Assembly: GCA_024180945.1 (NCBI GenBank)
Contig: JAKSGN010000001.1
Coordinates: 332,814-396,813 of the forward strand
Direction of reading: 5' to 3'
Source of the DNA: Macrophomina tecta
Taxonomy: Eukaryota > Ascomycota > Dothideomycetes > Botryosphaeriales > Botryosphaeriaceae
Length of the DNA stretch: 64,000 bases
A model generated the notes under the pieces. That model was not told where the DNA came from. It saw only the letters and a list, made by a program, of their open reading frames with translations, and searched no databases. This document shows positions 10,037 through 20,733 of the stretch, in pieces; position 1 is the first letter of the stretch; each line of letters starts with the position of its first letter. Position numbers and translations under genes: made by a program.

Positions 10037-11919
10037 ACGTATCCCACAAGCGAGCGGTGCACACAAGCGAGCGGTGCACACAAGCGAGCGGTGCACACAA
10101 GCGAGCGGTGCACCTCATTAACAAAACGCGTCTCCTCAGCTTTTACCACTATGCAACAACCACAACATGTTCAATCTTCTTTATATGAAGCTCACCTACT
10201 CCTAGCATCACAAGCCATCGATCAAACCCACATTCAAAGCACTCGGGGTGCTGCGAGGGCGTATCGCGTCGCCGCAATAACGCTTACGCGACGACGCGAC
10301 GGGATCCTCTCGCGACGTGATTGCACGCCTAATTCTCGAAAACTCACGCCTACCGAGGAATCTGTGATTGTTCAACGCATTCTTGACCTAGATTCGCGAG
10401 GATTTCCGCCGCGATTGAGTGCTGTTAAAGATATGGCAAATAAGCTACTCGCCGACCGCGCCGAAGGTACCGTTGGTAAGAACTGGCCCTCCAACTTCGT
10501 GAAACGGACCCCCGGGCTTAAAACGCGTCTGAATCGCAAGTACGACTACTAGCGAGCGAAATGCGAGGACCCAGAGCTTATCGCGCAATGGTTCGAGCTC
10601 GTCCGGAACACTATCGCGAAGTACGGGATCGTGGACGGAGACATGTACAACTTCGACGAAGCTGGCTTTCTTATGGGCATGATCGCAGCTGGAATGGTTG
10701 TCACGGCATCGGAGCGACGCGCTAGACCCAAATCAGTCCAGCCAGGCAATCGCGAGTGGGTTACGGTGGTCTAGGGAGTTAACGCCGAGGGCTGGGCGAT
10801 TCCGCCGTTCGTGATTTTCAAGGGACAACACCACCTTTCTGCCTGGTACAGCGACGACGTACCACGCGATTGGGTCATCGCACTGAGCGAAAACGGCTGG
10901 ACGACAAATGAGCTTGGTCTGCAATGGCTGCAGCACTTCGAAAAGCACACAAAGAATCGCACAACTGGAGTATGGCGACTTTTGATTCTTGACGGCCACG
11001 CGAGCCACAATTCGGCCGAATTCGACGCGTTCTGCCAGGAACGCAAGATCATTACGCTCTGCATGCCTGCGCATTTATCGCATCTCCTTTAGCCGCTCGA
11101 TGTAGGCTGTTTTGCGCCTCTTAAGAAGGCGTACGGAAAGCAGGTTGAAGAGCTAATGCGATCCCACATCAACCACATCACGAAGCTCGAGTTTCTGCCT
11201 GCGTTTAAAACGGCGTTCGAAGCCGCATTCACGCAGCAGAATATCGTAGGCGGGTTCCGAGGCGCAGGACTGGTTCCGCTCGATCCAGAGGCCGTGATTT
11301 CCAAGCTCGATGTCAAGCTTCGGACGCCGACACGCCCGCAGGCAGAGGCCATAACTTGGGACGCTCAAACACCGCACAACCCAGCTGAATTAGCCTCTCA
11401 GACTGAGCTTATTAGGAACCGGATTGCAAAGCATCAGAACAGCTCACCAACGCCAATCAACGATGCGCTGAACCAGCTTGCTAAGGGGGCTTAAATGATG
11501 GCGCATTCGGCTGTTCTTCTGCAGGCGGAAGTCGCGAATCTTCAAAAGGCAAACGAGGCCGCAACGCGACGTAAAAAGCGGCAGAAAAAGCGGATTCAGA
11601 AGCGAGGGACTCTTACGGTTCAGGAGGGGCAGTATTTAATCGATGGAGCTGCTGTTAACCAGCAGATTTCGCAGGAAACGCGCCAAAGTGGTGCGCGATC
11701 GTATGGGGCTGCGACGAAGAAACGGCGATGTGGGCAATGCGGCGAGGCTGGACACAATTCTCGCACATGTCAAAAAGATGCGGAAAACGCTGTAGAGTAG
11801 AATGTATATTATAGATAGTCGACTTTATAAGGCGTTGGAGAGTTATTCGTCCTTTAAGCGATTAAGGTTTAATGGGGTGCACCGCTCGCTTGTGTGCACC
11901 GCTCGCTTGTGGGATACGT
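10037..11919 (+). mobile_element. Pogo-type element, copy 5, nested in copy 4
   Basis: Flanked by TA on both sides (10035-36 and 11920-21). The ends begin ACGTATCCCACAAGCGAGCGG. The left end has four tandem 18-bp units containing AGCGAGCGGTGCAC and the right end only two, an asymmetry in an otherwise full-length element of 1883 bp. Confidence 0.92.
10151..11800 (+). pseudogene. Full-length pogo-type transposase with in-frame stops
   Basis: One frame runs from MQQPQHVQSSLYEAH to the C-terminal knuckle CGQCGEAGHNSRTC. It is interrupted by stops at about 10550 (TAG), 10772 (TAG), 11090 (TAG) and 11492 (TAA). At least two of the TAGs replace a Gln codon in alignment with copy 2 (CAG to TAG), as expected from cytosine deamination (RIP). 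The first catalytic block reads YNFDEAGF (Thr to Ala) and the second LLILDGHASHN. Otherwise the protein is collinear with the intact transposase. Confidence 0.9.
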
Positions 11920-12182
11920 TATGTAATTTCGGACCCCAAAATCTGCTCCAATTCTTGCATGTCAACACTCACCTTGTCAATTACTCTAAAAATGAGAAAG
12001 AGAACACATTGCACGTATAAAAGCTTAACAATAGAATTTTGGCGGTTTTTATGAAGTGAGTGTTGAGATATCGTGCTGCCAAATTTACGATTTTTGGTGA
12101 AAAACGCGGTGCGCAGCTCACTGGGGTGCGCAGCTCACTGGTGAAACACGTTAGTTGCAAATAGTCTCTAGTTACTCAAGAA

Positions 12183-12400
12183 TTCAGTCATTCATTCACT
12201 TATTATGATTGATTCACCCATTTTATTTCATCAAATAGGTCCGTAAGATTAAGAATAGGTTTCTTCAGAGCGTCTTTTATAGAGAGTCTTTCAGCTCTAT
12301 ATAAGTAACAGTCTAAGAGGAGATGTCTCGGTGTTTGTTTTGCCGTACCAGAGCAGTAGCATCTATCATCCTCTACATGGTTCATGGCTCTCATCTTCGG
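12183..12400 (-). pseudogene. LINE ORF2 C-terminal scrap (family D)
   Basis: On the minus strand it encodes NHVEDDRCYCSGTAKQTPRH and on to ALKKPILNLTDLFDE. This is nearly identical to the cysteine-rich C-terminus of the LINE fragment at 57354-57904. The 5' junction is at the NHVEDD point and the 3' side runs into a short (AATG)-like tail. It is a dead 5'-truncated insertion. Confidence 0.8.
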
Positions 12401-12696
12401 GCAAGTTAGCTCAACCCAGTAAGAACTATATGATGGCATACTTTTGTGTACATCAGTCCCCCCATTCTCGAGGTGGAGGACTCTTGGAGGAACAGGAGAG
12501 TTCATCTTGAGGCCTGCTTTGGACTTGAGGAGTGGAAAGACGATATCTGGCCTGATGGCAGTGGGCAGTTTGCTCGAGCATTAATGCATAGTTATGGAGT
12601 TTATATATGCATCTTTAACAGCCTCGAAGCAGCGCATAGCCATTGCTGGTAGATTCCGCAGCTGCATCATCAGTAGCTCCACTATGAACCTTGCAG

Positions 12697-13001
12697 GGTA
12701 GGCATCGGGTGAACTTCAGGAATGAGGCAGCAGTCCCCGATATCGAATGGATACATGCGCTCGCCCACCTGGCCAGCCCCTCCAGCCACAGGACCGTGAC
12801 TTGCAGTAGTTCGACAGGGTAAGTAACCATTGCATATACCTCCACAAATAGTCACACCGCTAACAAGAAAGCGATAAAGATAAGAAAATGAAGGCAATCA
12901 TATGCCGATTGGGTCTGCAGATCGAACGGAGATACCAATCATTTTATGAGACATTGTGTGAGAAATTAGCAAGGGAGCATATAGCCAGCAGAGTTGACTG
13001 A
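12697..13001 (+). CDS. 3' exons of an unrecognised host gene (5' part not found)
   Basis: Two exons join in frame: 12697-12818 and 12872-13001. The intron 12819-12871 has GTAAGT at the donor, GCTAAC as branch site and AAAG at the acceptor. An acceptor TTGCAG precedes 12697, and a stop in frame just upstream means the preceding exon must be spliced in. The product reads GRHRVNFRNEAAVPDIEW, then a Ser/Thr stretch, then DKDKKMKAIICRLGLQIERR and an Ala/Glu/Lys helix ending RVD. I do not recognise it. The 5' exons may have been lost to the LINE insertion ending near 12400. Confidence 0.4.
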
Positions 13002-13541
13002 CTTCCGCCAGAATATTTACGCCGGGGTGGGGATGCCTGGGGCTGCAATAGAACGGAGCTTCGCTGAGGCTTTGTCGCCTAGCCATTTTATGCAGGTTTG
13101 CTAAAGTTTCGGAAAAAGTTCGAATGGCCCAGGCAGATAACTCGGTCGGCTAGTGTCAATTTCTCCGAACTTTTAGCGAAATCGCGCTAGGAGTGGGGTA
13201 ACCTCATTCCCTCATTCTCTCTCAGGCTCTTTTCGCACCAGCCGTTCCTAATCATTATCGCTCAGACAGTCAATCTGCTCAATAAAGGTAAGTACATCAA
13301 CTTTCTCATTCGTTATCTGCTTTTGTGCGACTCTTATCCAGCAAAAATCTCTCAACGCTACTTCGTAGCCTCTCAATCAGTAGGTCTGCGAATCTCCGCC
13401 AGTATCCCATTATCGAATCTAGACGTTATGTAGGCTTAGCAATTACTGATACTCTAGTAGATCGCTTCGTTTCCTCTTCATCAACCCCGTAATCGACCGT
13501 TGCGGCACTTCCTTCCCTCTCCTCCCACCGTGCTGCTTCAT
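13002..13541. other. Intergenic, presumed promoter of 13542
   Basis: No coding-like frame. CT-rich stretches just before 13542 (about 13507-13530) resemble fungal core promoters. Imperfect repeats of TTTCGGAAAAAGTTCG and TTCTCCGAACTTTTAGC face each other at about 13105-13180. Confidence 0.5.
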
Positions 13542-13943
13542 ATGAACTCCGTAACAAAAGACGGGCCGGACATAATTTCAGTTGATGATATCGCGAATGA
13601 TGACCAGAAACTAAAGGAAAAGGCTATGGAATTGGTAGGCGGACTATGTTCTCAGAGTAATAATGGCGTCACCTTACTGAATACTACGCAGTGCGGGGAG
13701 GCTCTAGAGGCCGGCCCAGAGAGAGTCGGGGCAGATTTTGAGGGAGTAGACTTATCTGTCCGGGCCATACTCGTCCAGAAAGATAGTAACAAGGGGGCTG
13801 TGCATGTGTATGGGGATAAATTAAAGATTGTACAGACCGGATTTGGAGAGAAAGGTTATGTTTTGGTTATTGTAAGAGCTAATGAGACTGGAGTATTACT
13901 TGGGACCCCTTCAGTGCGGTACTTCCGCAGTATTAGACATTAG
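13542..13943 (+). CDS. Hypothetical protein, 133 residues
   Basis: Starts MNSVTKDGPDIISVDD after a CT-rich leader. It is acidic at the N-terminus, with a Gly/Val-rich second half (DLSVRAILVQKDSNKGAVHV, then GFGEKGYVLVIV) that looks like a beta-rich fold. I recognise no family. Its last 33 bases overlap the end of the gene on the other strand (13911-15178), so the two genes converge. An unseen intron near the 3' end could change the C-terminus. Confidence 0.5.
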   Translation: MNSVTKDGPDIISVDDIANDDQKLKEKAMELVGGLCSQSNNGVTLLNTTQCGEALEAGPERVGADFEGVDLSVRAILVQKDSNKGAVHVYGDKLKIVQTGFGEKGYVLVIVRANETGVLLGTPSVRYFRSIRH

Positions 13944-15178
13944 CGCTAGCATATATCGTAACAGCACCCCGCTTAATTCAAAGGAAAGTTCAATCCTCGC
14001 ACTATACTGGCGAGTTGATCCCCACGTAAGGTGAATGAATGGCAAGCGCTCTCCTCCCCATGAGCATATCATGCGCACTTCGGAGATTTCGTTTTGGTAT
14101 TGCCGGAAGAAAGTGAGAAGCTCAGTAAATTTAAGGTTGAAAACGGATTCGTAGTCTGCTAGACGAGATTGCACGGGTGATCCCAGCGGAATAGAGCGCT
14201 CTATAATGAATAAGTAAATAGCGGTCGGAGAAGGGAGTCGTGAATACCAAATGACCAGATAGGATCCTGAATACTCCAGGATCGATGCACGTCTGTTGGC
14301 TGAGCATGGGTATCACCCGTGTGTGCTGGCTGCTGGGGTTTTTGGGGTCGGTCAATTTCTTGGGTAACCACACAGTCATCTTCCACGCGCCTACGCTTTC
14401 TACGGCGTCCTGAGTACTGCTCTTGGCTTAGCGGATTATCGATAGCTAGCTTGCTTATTAGTCCATTCGCGTCCATTAGGGAGTCAACAAAAGACCAACC
14501 TTGAAGAAACTTGCCATACTCAGGAGACGTGCGTAGATAGGCCTCGTCATCCTTAAGTTTGTGCAAAGTTTCTTGTATCACCGGTGGCCACGTCTGGACC
14601 ACATCGGGCTCGATGTCGCTGGTAAGGCAGTCGAACACGTCCGATGCCATTGCGCCTGCAGCCCACAGGGTTGGAGCGAACGCGATTGCCCACGAAATTA
14701 TTCCGTCAGGGTTCAAGTTACGGATGACGTTGCATCTCTTGCGTGTGGACTCCTTCCTCGTCCTCATATCCTCTGGATCAAACGTGGAGTTTCTTGGACC
14801 TTCGAAAATGATGACGATGTTTCTCCGAAAAACGGCCGACTGTTTCAACCTTCCGGTCGCGAAAAGTTCACCGCTTAAGGAGCGTGCTTGGGATCTGTGT
14901 TTCTCGCTTTCCTTCAAAGCCCGTTCCGTACGAGAATTTTTCAAAATCTTGATTTTTTGTTGAAGCTGCGATGCAGCATTTGCAAGGTGGAGACTGGAGT
15001 CGATAAGAGAGTTCCATTGGTCGTCAGTCGGAGAGATTTTGTCCAGTTTACTCTTTAATTTTTCCGCCTTTTCTGCTAGCCCTCTTAATTGCGAGAGCAC
15101 AACTGTGGATGACATGCTGCTGGTAGACGGAGTAGCCAATGTGTAAGTGGATGGGGAACAGATGTGGGTGGAACCCAC
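13911..15178 (-). CDS. Two-exon hypothetical protein with N-terminal coiled coil
   Basis: Exons 15178-14248 and 14200-13911. The 47-nt intron 14201-14247 starts GTATTC and ends TTATAG. Splicing joins the phases exactly and extends the protein from 325 to about 406 residues. N-terminus: a helical Leu/Lys/Glu region (VLSQLRGLAEKAEKLKSKLD), then a Ser/Arg stretch. The middle reads IISWAIAFAPTLWAAGAMAS, possibly a buried or membrane-near helix. A basic patch RRRKRRR near residue 260 looks like a nuclear signal. The spliced tail reads LADYESVFNLKFTELLTFFR and ends AEVPH. An inner ATG (MSSTVVLSQL) is an equally good start. No family recognised. Confidence 0.65.
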
Positions 15179-15550
15179 GGATAAGGCTTAATTATCAAGC
15201 CGGCCTACGCTCAAGCTAGGCGCCCACTGTATTTCTGCAGGCTCGCATAACTTCAGCGTGCTGGTCGGACCTCGAAATGGGTAACTCCACGGCCAATAGA
15301 CGCGCCTTCATCTCGTTTGTGCGGACCACTTCCCCACTTCTCCCGGCGCCACCCCGCCGCTCTAAATTGGTCCCGTGTTTCTACGTGACGCCAGCCATCC
15401 AATCACCAGTTACTATCGGAGATTTGGGTTCGTCCGAAGATTGCACGAGCCCACGTACAAGCAGCCCTCGCCGCTGGATTTATGGGCCCTACCATGGCGG
15501 AGCCCAGTGCCGGCTGATCCTATCTGTGCGTTTTAGGACTAACGTTCGAC
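15179..15550. promoter_or_regulatory. Shared divergent promoter region
   Basis: The genes starting at 15178 (minus) and 15551 (plus) diverge from this 372-bp stretch. I see no clear TATA box or repeat. An open frame begins at 15277 but crosses into the wrong frame of the downstream gene. Confidence 0.4.
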
Positions 15551-16115
15551 ATGTCTTCGCTCTCGCGACCGTTGACCCGGTAGAGCGCTTGACTGGCAGG
15601 TTCATTTCTCGGCTAGCAGGCAAAAGGATCGCCAAGCCTCTGGATGCCGCCAATCGCTTCGAGCTTCAGCGAAACGCCCGACAGTACGGAGCTTCATCCG
15701 GTTGGCCGGTGCACAATCCCCGCTTTACGTTCTGCACACGACTCCAGGTACGATCATTTCAACATACTCGCCTCGGGCCATCAACCCTACGCTGGCGCCA
15801 ACGATGCCACCATCAAAAATCGATATCGCTATTCAAGTGGGACGCAAGGATGCTAATAGCAACGGTTGCGAAACCATCCGCTCTCCCATCTCATGGTCTC
15901 ATTCGACCCGGCCGCACTCAACATTACCAAGCGATAAATGGCGGGACATCAATATTGAGGGGCCAACGCAACTCGTACACGAGATCATGTTTCGGGTGCA
16001 ACGCCCGAGTGGACCCAAAAGGCGCATCCATGATCATAGGCCTGTGCTGGCTACGGGATGCACTGTGCCACACGACGTGGTAGTCCGCCCTTTCCTTATT
16101 CTTCCCTTAGACTAA
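15551..16115 (+). CDS. Two-exon hypothetical protein, 174 residues
   Basis: Exon 1 15551-15579 (MSSLSRPLTR), a 40-nt intron 15580-15619 (GTAGAG donor, CTTGAC branch-like site, GCTAGCAG acceptor), and exon 2 15620-16115. The joined frame is open for 174 residues and ends PFLILPLD. The first third is Arg/Ser-rich and basic. The second part has ordinary globular composition (PPSKIDIAIQVGRKD, then DINIEGPTQLVHEIMFRVQR). Without the splice only the second exon is open. The intron is short even for a fungus, so the 5' end is less sure than the rest. Confidence 0.5.
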
Positions 16116-16393
16116 GTAGGGAACGGAATCGCCCTCTGACATGCCGTCTCCCAACGCCTGACCTGGCGAACTCTTTGCGCGTACGAGTACCGGTGAGACC
16201 AGCGCACGATTGACATGCTTAGGTTCTGAGGCAGAGTTCGTCGTATTGTTGTGGAGTCCATAGAGACACGCTGGCTGCCATTCTGCACGGTGTGCGTGTA
16301 CTTTTGTGCATATCCGCCATTGGGCTACAAATAGTATGCTAACTGGGACCGGGAGACCAAGGACCAACAAGACTCTCCACCCCAATTGCGGCC

Positions 16394-17118
16394 ATGTCAA
16401 ACCGCCCGCCAATTCCTTTTGCCGTCCCGACGAATCCTTGGGATGTACCTATCCAGAGTGTAGAGGATCCACTTAATGGTTAGTCTCTCTCATTGCCAGG
16501 AGAACGTCTTGGCTAACTAGTCCAGATCAACCAGACAGTTCTCGAGGAACTAACCGAAGTGACGTATGCCACCTCGATCAACTCCTCCATTCTTCAGAAC
16601 CTCAGGAACCGGTGCAAGGGATAAGGCCTCCGGAATGGAGTCCAGGTTCCACTGTTCGGGTCCCTACGGAAGAAATGAACGAGTTGATCACGGAAGAGAA
16701 ACGCAAGAGAACAGAAGCCTCTAATATCAGGCGTCGGAATTGGAATGGTGGAGACATCAGCAGACCGGCCCGTCGTTCCAGACGAAGGAAGGGCTCGCTA
16801 GAATTGTCGGAGAGGGTCCTGCAGTTCTCGAGAGAGATGAAGGAGTTACAGAAAAGTATGGAAGGGATGGAGATCAGCAAATTACTGGACAGTATGGAAC
16901 GGAGGGTTCGGCAGTTCTTGGAGGAGAGAACTTTAACATCAGAACGCCGCGAAATTAAGGAATTATTGATAAGTATGGAAGGAAGAGCATTACGGCCATT
17001 GAGTAGAAGGGCCCTGCGGCCATTGGGAGGGAGTAGGGCGATAGCAGAACTTCCCGGGATTGTGGTGTCAATGATACCTTTGCGAGATTTGATCCTCGCC
17101 GGTAACGATATAATATGA
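16394..17118 (+). CDS. Two-exon coiled-coil hypothetical protein
   Basis: Exon 1 16394-16478 (MSNRPPIPFAVPTNPWDVPI), intron 16479-16525 (GTTAGT donor, GCTAAC branch, CCAG acceptor), exon 2 16526-17118. The joined protein has a Ser/Asp linker and then a long charged helix region (about 16675-17010) with repeats like SMEGMEISKLLDSMERRVRQ. It ends in a short hydrophobic tail (IAELPGIVVSMIPLRDLIL). An alternative acceptor 5 nt earlier (16520) gives a different second exon, VQINQTVLEELTEV, ending at a stop near 16623. Both look protein-like, so alternative splicing is possible. No family recognised. Confidence 0.5.
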
Positions 17119-17257
17119 CTAAGGCTCCCTCCAGAATTCTCCTCCATTTACCCCGTGACATGATACCAGCCCTGTTTAAATGTCTTGGTTGCATGTCCTT
17201 CCGCCACTCATCACATATCTCTGAACCCCTTCCTGAGCCCAATACTGATTGTCCCGA

Positions 17258-17657
17258 TGTAACGGCGGGCCTCTTCCTCTGAGGACCCAAACACCAACGA
17301 GGACGGAAAGCCGTGGGCACAAGAAGAGGGTGGCAACAAGCGACAAGAGGTATGTGACTGAGTGCTGCCTGTGAAGGTCGTCTTACCAGTAATGGTATGG
17401 ACTGCTACTTTTAGGTCGACCACTAAGGTCCGGTCCGCCACCGTCAGCCACCAGCGTCACGCGCGCCGGCAACGCCCACGATTGATGCCACCAAGCACTG
17501 AAGAGGCCAGTCCAGTGGAGGATGCACAGGCTCTCTCTCTCAGACCGCACTAACTTCCGTCGGTTCAGCAGCCGAAGCCCCCTCGCGCTCTGTGTCAGGA
17601 ACCCCCACTCTGGATGATGTCCAGGACTATCCGGCCATCGTTGCAGGCTGCGGCACA
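17258..17657 (-). mobile_element. Decayed solo LTR of the gypsy family (LTR-A)
   Basis: Left edge TGTAACGGCGGGCCTCTTCC and right edge TGCAGGCTGCGGCACA are the reversed ends of the LTR seen at 25322 and 52735. The inner part (CTCTTCTTGTGCCCAC and GTGTTTGGGTCC on the minus strand) also matches. About 400 bp. No 5-bp target duplication is visible, so it is old or rearranged. Confidence 0.7.
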
Positions 17658-18318
17658 GCAGCTCTGAGGGCGCCCCGACGCCACGGGTGCAACAATACCG
17701 GCGTCTCCGGATGGCCATCGAGGCGAAGGAGCGATTCATGCGCCTGCGGATCCACGCCCCTGAACTCTCGCATGCAGTGATTGAAGCTGCTCTCGTCGGT
17801 TAGCTCGACCAGTTGAGTTTGGGGAAATGGACGTAATGGTTCCAGTCCGCGAGATCTGTGCGCAATATTAGACTTGCCGACATCACCGACCTGGGCGACA
17901 AGCGGTGGCAGCATCGCCCTGGCTGATCATTCGCCATGGCTGAGCGGGCCCACCACATCTCAGTTGCCCATCGGATTTCGGCTGCCCCATCATGTCTAAG
18001 CGTCCCGTCATATTTGAGCCGCCCGGCAATCGGCATCTCATCTCCTCGTTTGCCCAAAACTTCTCCCTCAACATCACAACCTCCGCCTTGCTCCCCATCC
18101 GCGGCTCTATTCTTCTGCTCAGTGACTTTGAAAATGCTTCTCCCACTTACCTCTCACCAAGCCCCTTCCTTCCACACCTCCAGCGGCCCTAAGCGCATTC
18201 GAGTAAACTACATCTCCAAGCCGTCTTGGAGGCTTCGCCGCAGGGCTTCTGACTCTCCAATCGCGCAGGTGTGTATTATCCTCGCCTGCAAGGGCGTTCG
18301 CACACCGCTGATACAGAA
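17658..18318. other. Region with weak coding signals only
   Basis: Right after the LTR a plus-strand frame reads SSEGAPTPRVQQYRRLRMAI and on to IEAALVG before a stop (about 17658-17810), which looks like the end of a gene cut by the LTR. At about 17945-18020 there are four imperfect 18-19-bp units (ending GCCCAT, GCCCCAT, GTCCCGT, GCCCGGC). A frame from ATG 18134 with a possible intron 18271-18318 could be the 5' part of the next exon, but the phases do not join. Confidence 0.3.
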
Positions 18319-18614
18319 CACAGAGACACGAGCTGCAGCGATCTCGCTGTTCCAGCACAGAAACGATATCGACATCTGAGGGGCCAGAAGGTGGAACGAA
18401 ATCCAGGGTGTCCAGTCCGGAAGGCCTTGCTCTTTTGGACAGGCGGATCTATCAACTGGAGAAGAGGATGCGTGTGACAGACCTTAGGACCATGAAGCTT
18501 TTGAGAAAGGCTGAAAACTGCGAGATCGACCTGGAGAGGAAGATGGCGATGCTGGAAACAAAGGCCTATCAATCATGCCGCACCAGGACCCGAATGACCC
18601 AAATCGGCTGGTGA
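18319..18614 (+). CDS. Coiled-coil exon of an unrecognised gene
   Basis: An acceptor CTGATACAG ends at 18318. The frame from there reads TQRHELQRSRCSSTET, a Ser/Gly linker, then LALLDRRIYQLEKRMRV and a charged helix ending RMTQIGW. Heptad-like Leu/Ile spacing suggests a coiled coil. I could not find a 5' exon whose phase fits with confidence, so the start is unknown. It is unrelated to known families as far as I can see. Confidence 0.4.
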
Positions 18615-19231
18615 GCCAATATAAGAGATTATAAACGCAATGTACATCACAAACATGATTTTACCTGCCATGGTTTCGTCGGACGTCTCTGTACGCCTTA
18701 CCACGTGTTGTCGTTGCTCTGTGTTGGCCAACCGAACCTCATCGTCTCCTGTGCCGCATTGGTGCTAATTATAACACGCCGCTGGAAAGACCGGATTCAC
18801 CCCGAGAGACAGCCAGCACTGTAGAGGCCAATCGACTGCTGCGGGGGAAGAACATACGGCCAAGAGGTGTCAGCACTAACGCTTATCCCTGGGCACAGAT
18901 GACCGGTTCAATGGCACAATGACCCACCTGCCCCCTCCTCCATAACTCCCCTGCCTCCCGCATGGTGGGTCTGGTACCGTGTCGGGCAGTTCAATCCCGT
19001 ACCTACTTCTTCCAAGCGTGCCGGCGTTGGGGATGCCTCATTTTTGCAGGTCTACCGGTGTGGCGCGTTGGGGGAAGAGGCACATGCCTTGGCTGCGTGC
19101 AGCAGTACCACATATCGAAGTGACGGGACGGACTTGCGCCACGTCACAAGGCCTTTCCCACAAGATTTTGTCTATCTTTTAATCCTCACTTGGTACCGTG
19201 ATAGCAGTCCGTCAACTCCCAAATCCACATC
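18615..19231. other. Intergenic, presumed promoter of 19232
   Basis: No coding-like frame. CCGTCAACTCCCAA at 19209-19222, just before the start codon at 19232, recurs at 24934-24947 before another gene. Confidence 0.45.
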
Positions 19232-19899
19232 ATGGCTTCCTCTGCCAGTTCTTTCAGTGGCGTCAGTGACACCATCGCGGACGCTCTAATGTATAGTGTC
19301 CTTGTGCCCCCTCGACGACTCTGCTGACTCGAAGTAGGAATGATTTTTTGTTGGACGAGAAGCACCCACACAACGATCCTCGGGTTCTCTGGGACGTATA
19401 TTGCAGCTGGTGCATGGATAGAATCATACACTGGATGGGCGGAAAAGAGAACCCAGTATCTCCCCGCTTTGAGCGGGACCTCCTACTCGAGTCTTACTTC
19501 TACGGAGTCGGAAAGGGCGACACCAACTTTCAAGATACCGTCGTCAATGCGATTTTTCAGCAATCCACCAAGCATCCTCAACTCCTTCTGGGGAAGAATC
19601 ACGTCGACCGAGTTTACAACCACACGAGGAAAGGAGACAGATTGCGCAATGGTTTCATCACGATCAACATATTTCGCCTGCCCCTGGGCTCTCTGGAGAA
19701 ACTGTTGGCAAGTGCCCAGCCAGAACAGTTCCGCGACGAACTCAGGGCGGCATGTCAATTAAGTGACACGGAGAGGGAAGAGATACATCAGGCAGATCCT
19801 GATCTCTTGCTGGAAGTAAATCCCAGGCTGGCTAGTACTGATAGTGTTCGTCTGAAGAGAGGATGGCGGAAGCCGTACCCGTGGGTGGTTAATCCGTGA
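19232..19899 (+). CDS. Two-exon protein resembling the C-terminal part of fungal BTB-type proteins
   Basis: Exons 19232-19290 and 19338-19899. The 47-nt intron has a GTATAG donor, CTGAC branch and GTAG acceptor. The product is 206 residues, starting MASSASSFSGVSDTIADAL. The stretch RDLLLESYFYGVGKGDTNFQ followed by DTVVNAIFQQS and VDRVYNHTRKGDRLRNG matches the order seen after the BTB fold in many fungal BTB/POZ proteins (an aligned helix, then a conserved VxYVYxNT-like strand). The BTB fold itself is not evident. The function would be protein-protein interaction, but this is inference. The splice is well supported because the upstream ATG otherwise meets stops. Confidence 0.6.
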
Positions 19900-20154
19900 C
19901 AGTTTCACCAGCATGGACAGGGGTTCTTGTCCAGTGGGTTTATCACGCCGACCAAGGAGCCCCTGACAGTTCTACGAGCAGCACAGCTTCAATTTCTTTT
20001 TTAGGTAGTTCGCACAATCAATTGGATAATTATCATGGCAATTAGTTGCAAGATACCGGTTAGCGCAAGTGCCCTGGGACGCAATGACACGTTGTTCGAT
20101 CAAGCGAGTGATCAACGAGTCACCGCATTTGCCGCCCGCATGCAGAGTCAGGAT

Positions 20155-20206
20155 ACGTCCAGAGATTTCCGAAGGAGGCGACGTCCAGAGATTTCCGAAG
20201 GAGGCG
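20155..20206. repeat. Two tandem 26-bp units
   Basis: ACGTCCAGAGATTTCCGAAG plus GAGGCG occurs twice, 20155-20180 and 20181-20206. It lies just after the stop codon of the minus-strand gene at 20217. Confidence 0.9.
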
Positions 20207-20216
20207 GCGAAGCATC

Positions 20217-20733
20217 TCAAGCATGGGGTGTGCTCGATGGACCCGCAGAGTCCCGGACCGGGTCGTAGTACGTTGAGGCTTGCGAGTCAGGCGCCAGCGC
20301 ATCAGCTGTTGCGTTTACGTCCCCACGTTCTACAGGGTATTAGTGAGTCTTGCCAATGCGCATTGTCTGAAACGTACTTTGCAGTCTGTAGTATAACGCC
20401 TTCTTCATCCGCCAGTCAAAGACGTCGTCGGTGACCTTTGCTAGCTCGTTCTCTACGAGCTGATCATTTACGTTCCTGTGCGCACTTTTCCAAACGGGCT
20501 GTGGCACGTCTTTCCACGACTTTAACTCGCGCTTCCGTACGCCTGCCCATAGGTTCTCGTCAAACGAAGCGATCTTTTCGGCTTCTTTATTCGTGAAATC
20601 CTACACGCAATTAAGTAATGATACTTCTCGTAGATTGTATTTAGCTTACCAAAAACCTGCCCCATTCTCGATTGCCCCAATCCATTGTTTGTTTGACATA
20701 TTGCTGTGGAGTTTTAGAAGTTACGGGTTCCAT
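20217..20733 (-). CDS. Three-exon hypothetical protein, 139 residues
   Basis: Exons 20733-20650, 20600-20378 and 20329-20217. The introns of 49 and 48 nt have donors GTAAGC and GTACGT and acceptors TGTAG and TGTAG; the second has an ACTAAT branch site. All phases join exactly. The protein starts MEPVTSKTPQQYVKQTMDWG, has a charged Trp-rich middle (LWAGVRKRELKSWKDVPQPV, then DDVFDWRMKKALYYR) and a disordered tail ending SAGPSSTPHA. No single exon is long enough to be seen as an ORF by itself. The family is not recognised. Confidence 0.7.

Larger units (their letters stand above)
9587..12151 (+). mobile_element. Pogo-type element, copy 4 (deleted), host of nested copy 5
   Basis: The left end ACGTAGTTAAGCTGCGCACC has three AGCTGCGCACC motifs. 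A right end with two AGCTGCGCACC motifs and ACGTGTTTCACC-type terminus lies at about 12098-12151. Both ends share CACGATATCTCAACA inside the repeat, which suggests they belong to one element or close relatives, although the outermost bases differ. Copy 5 interrupts it at a TA (10035-10036). Confidence 0.6.

Noticed and set aside
15277..16083. 268-codon ORF on the plus strand
   Set aside because: It crosses the frame of the better supported two-exon gene 15551-16115 and has a random-like composition.
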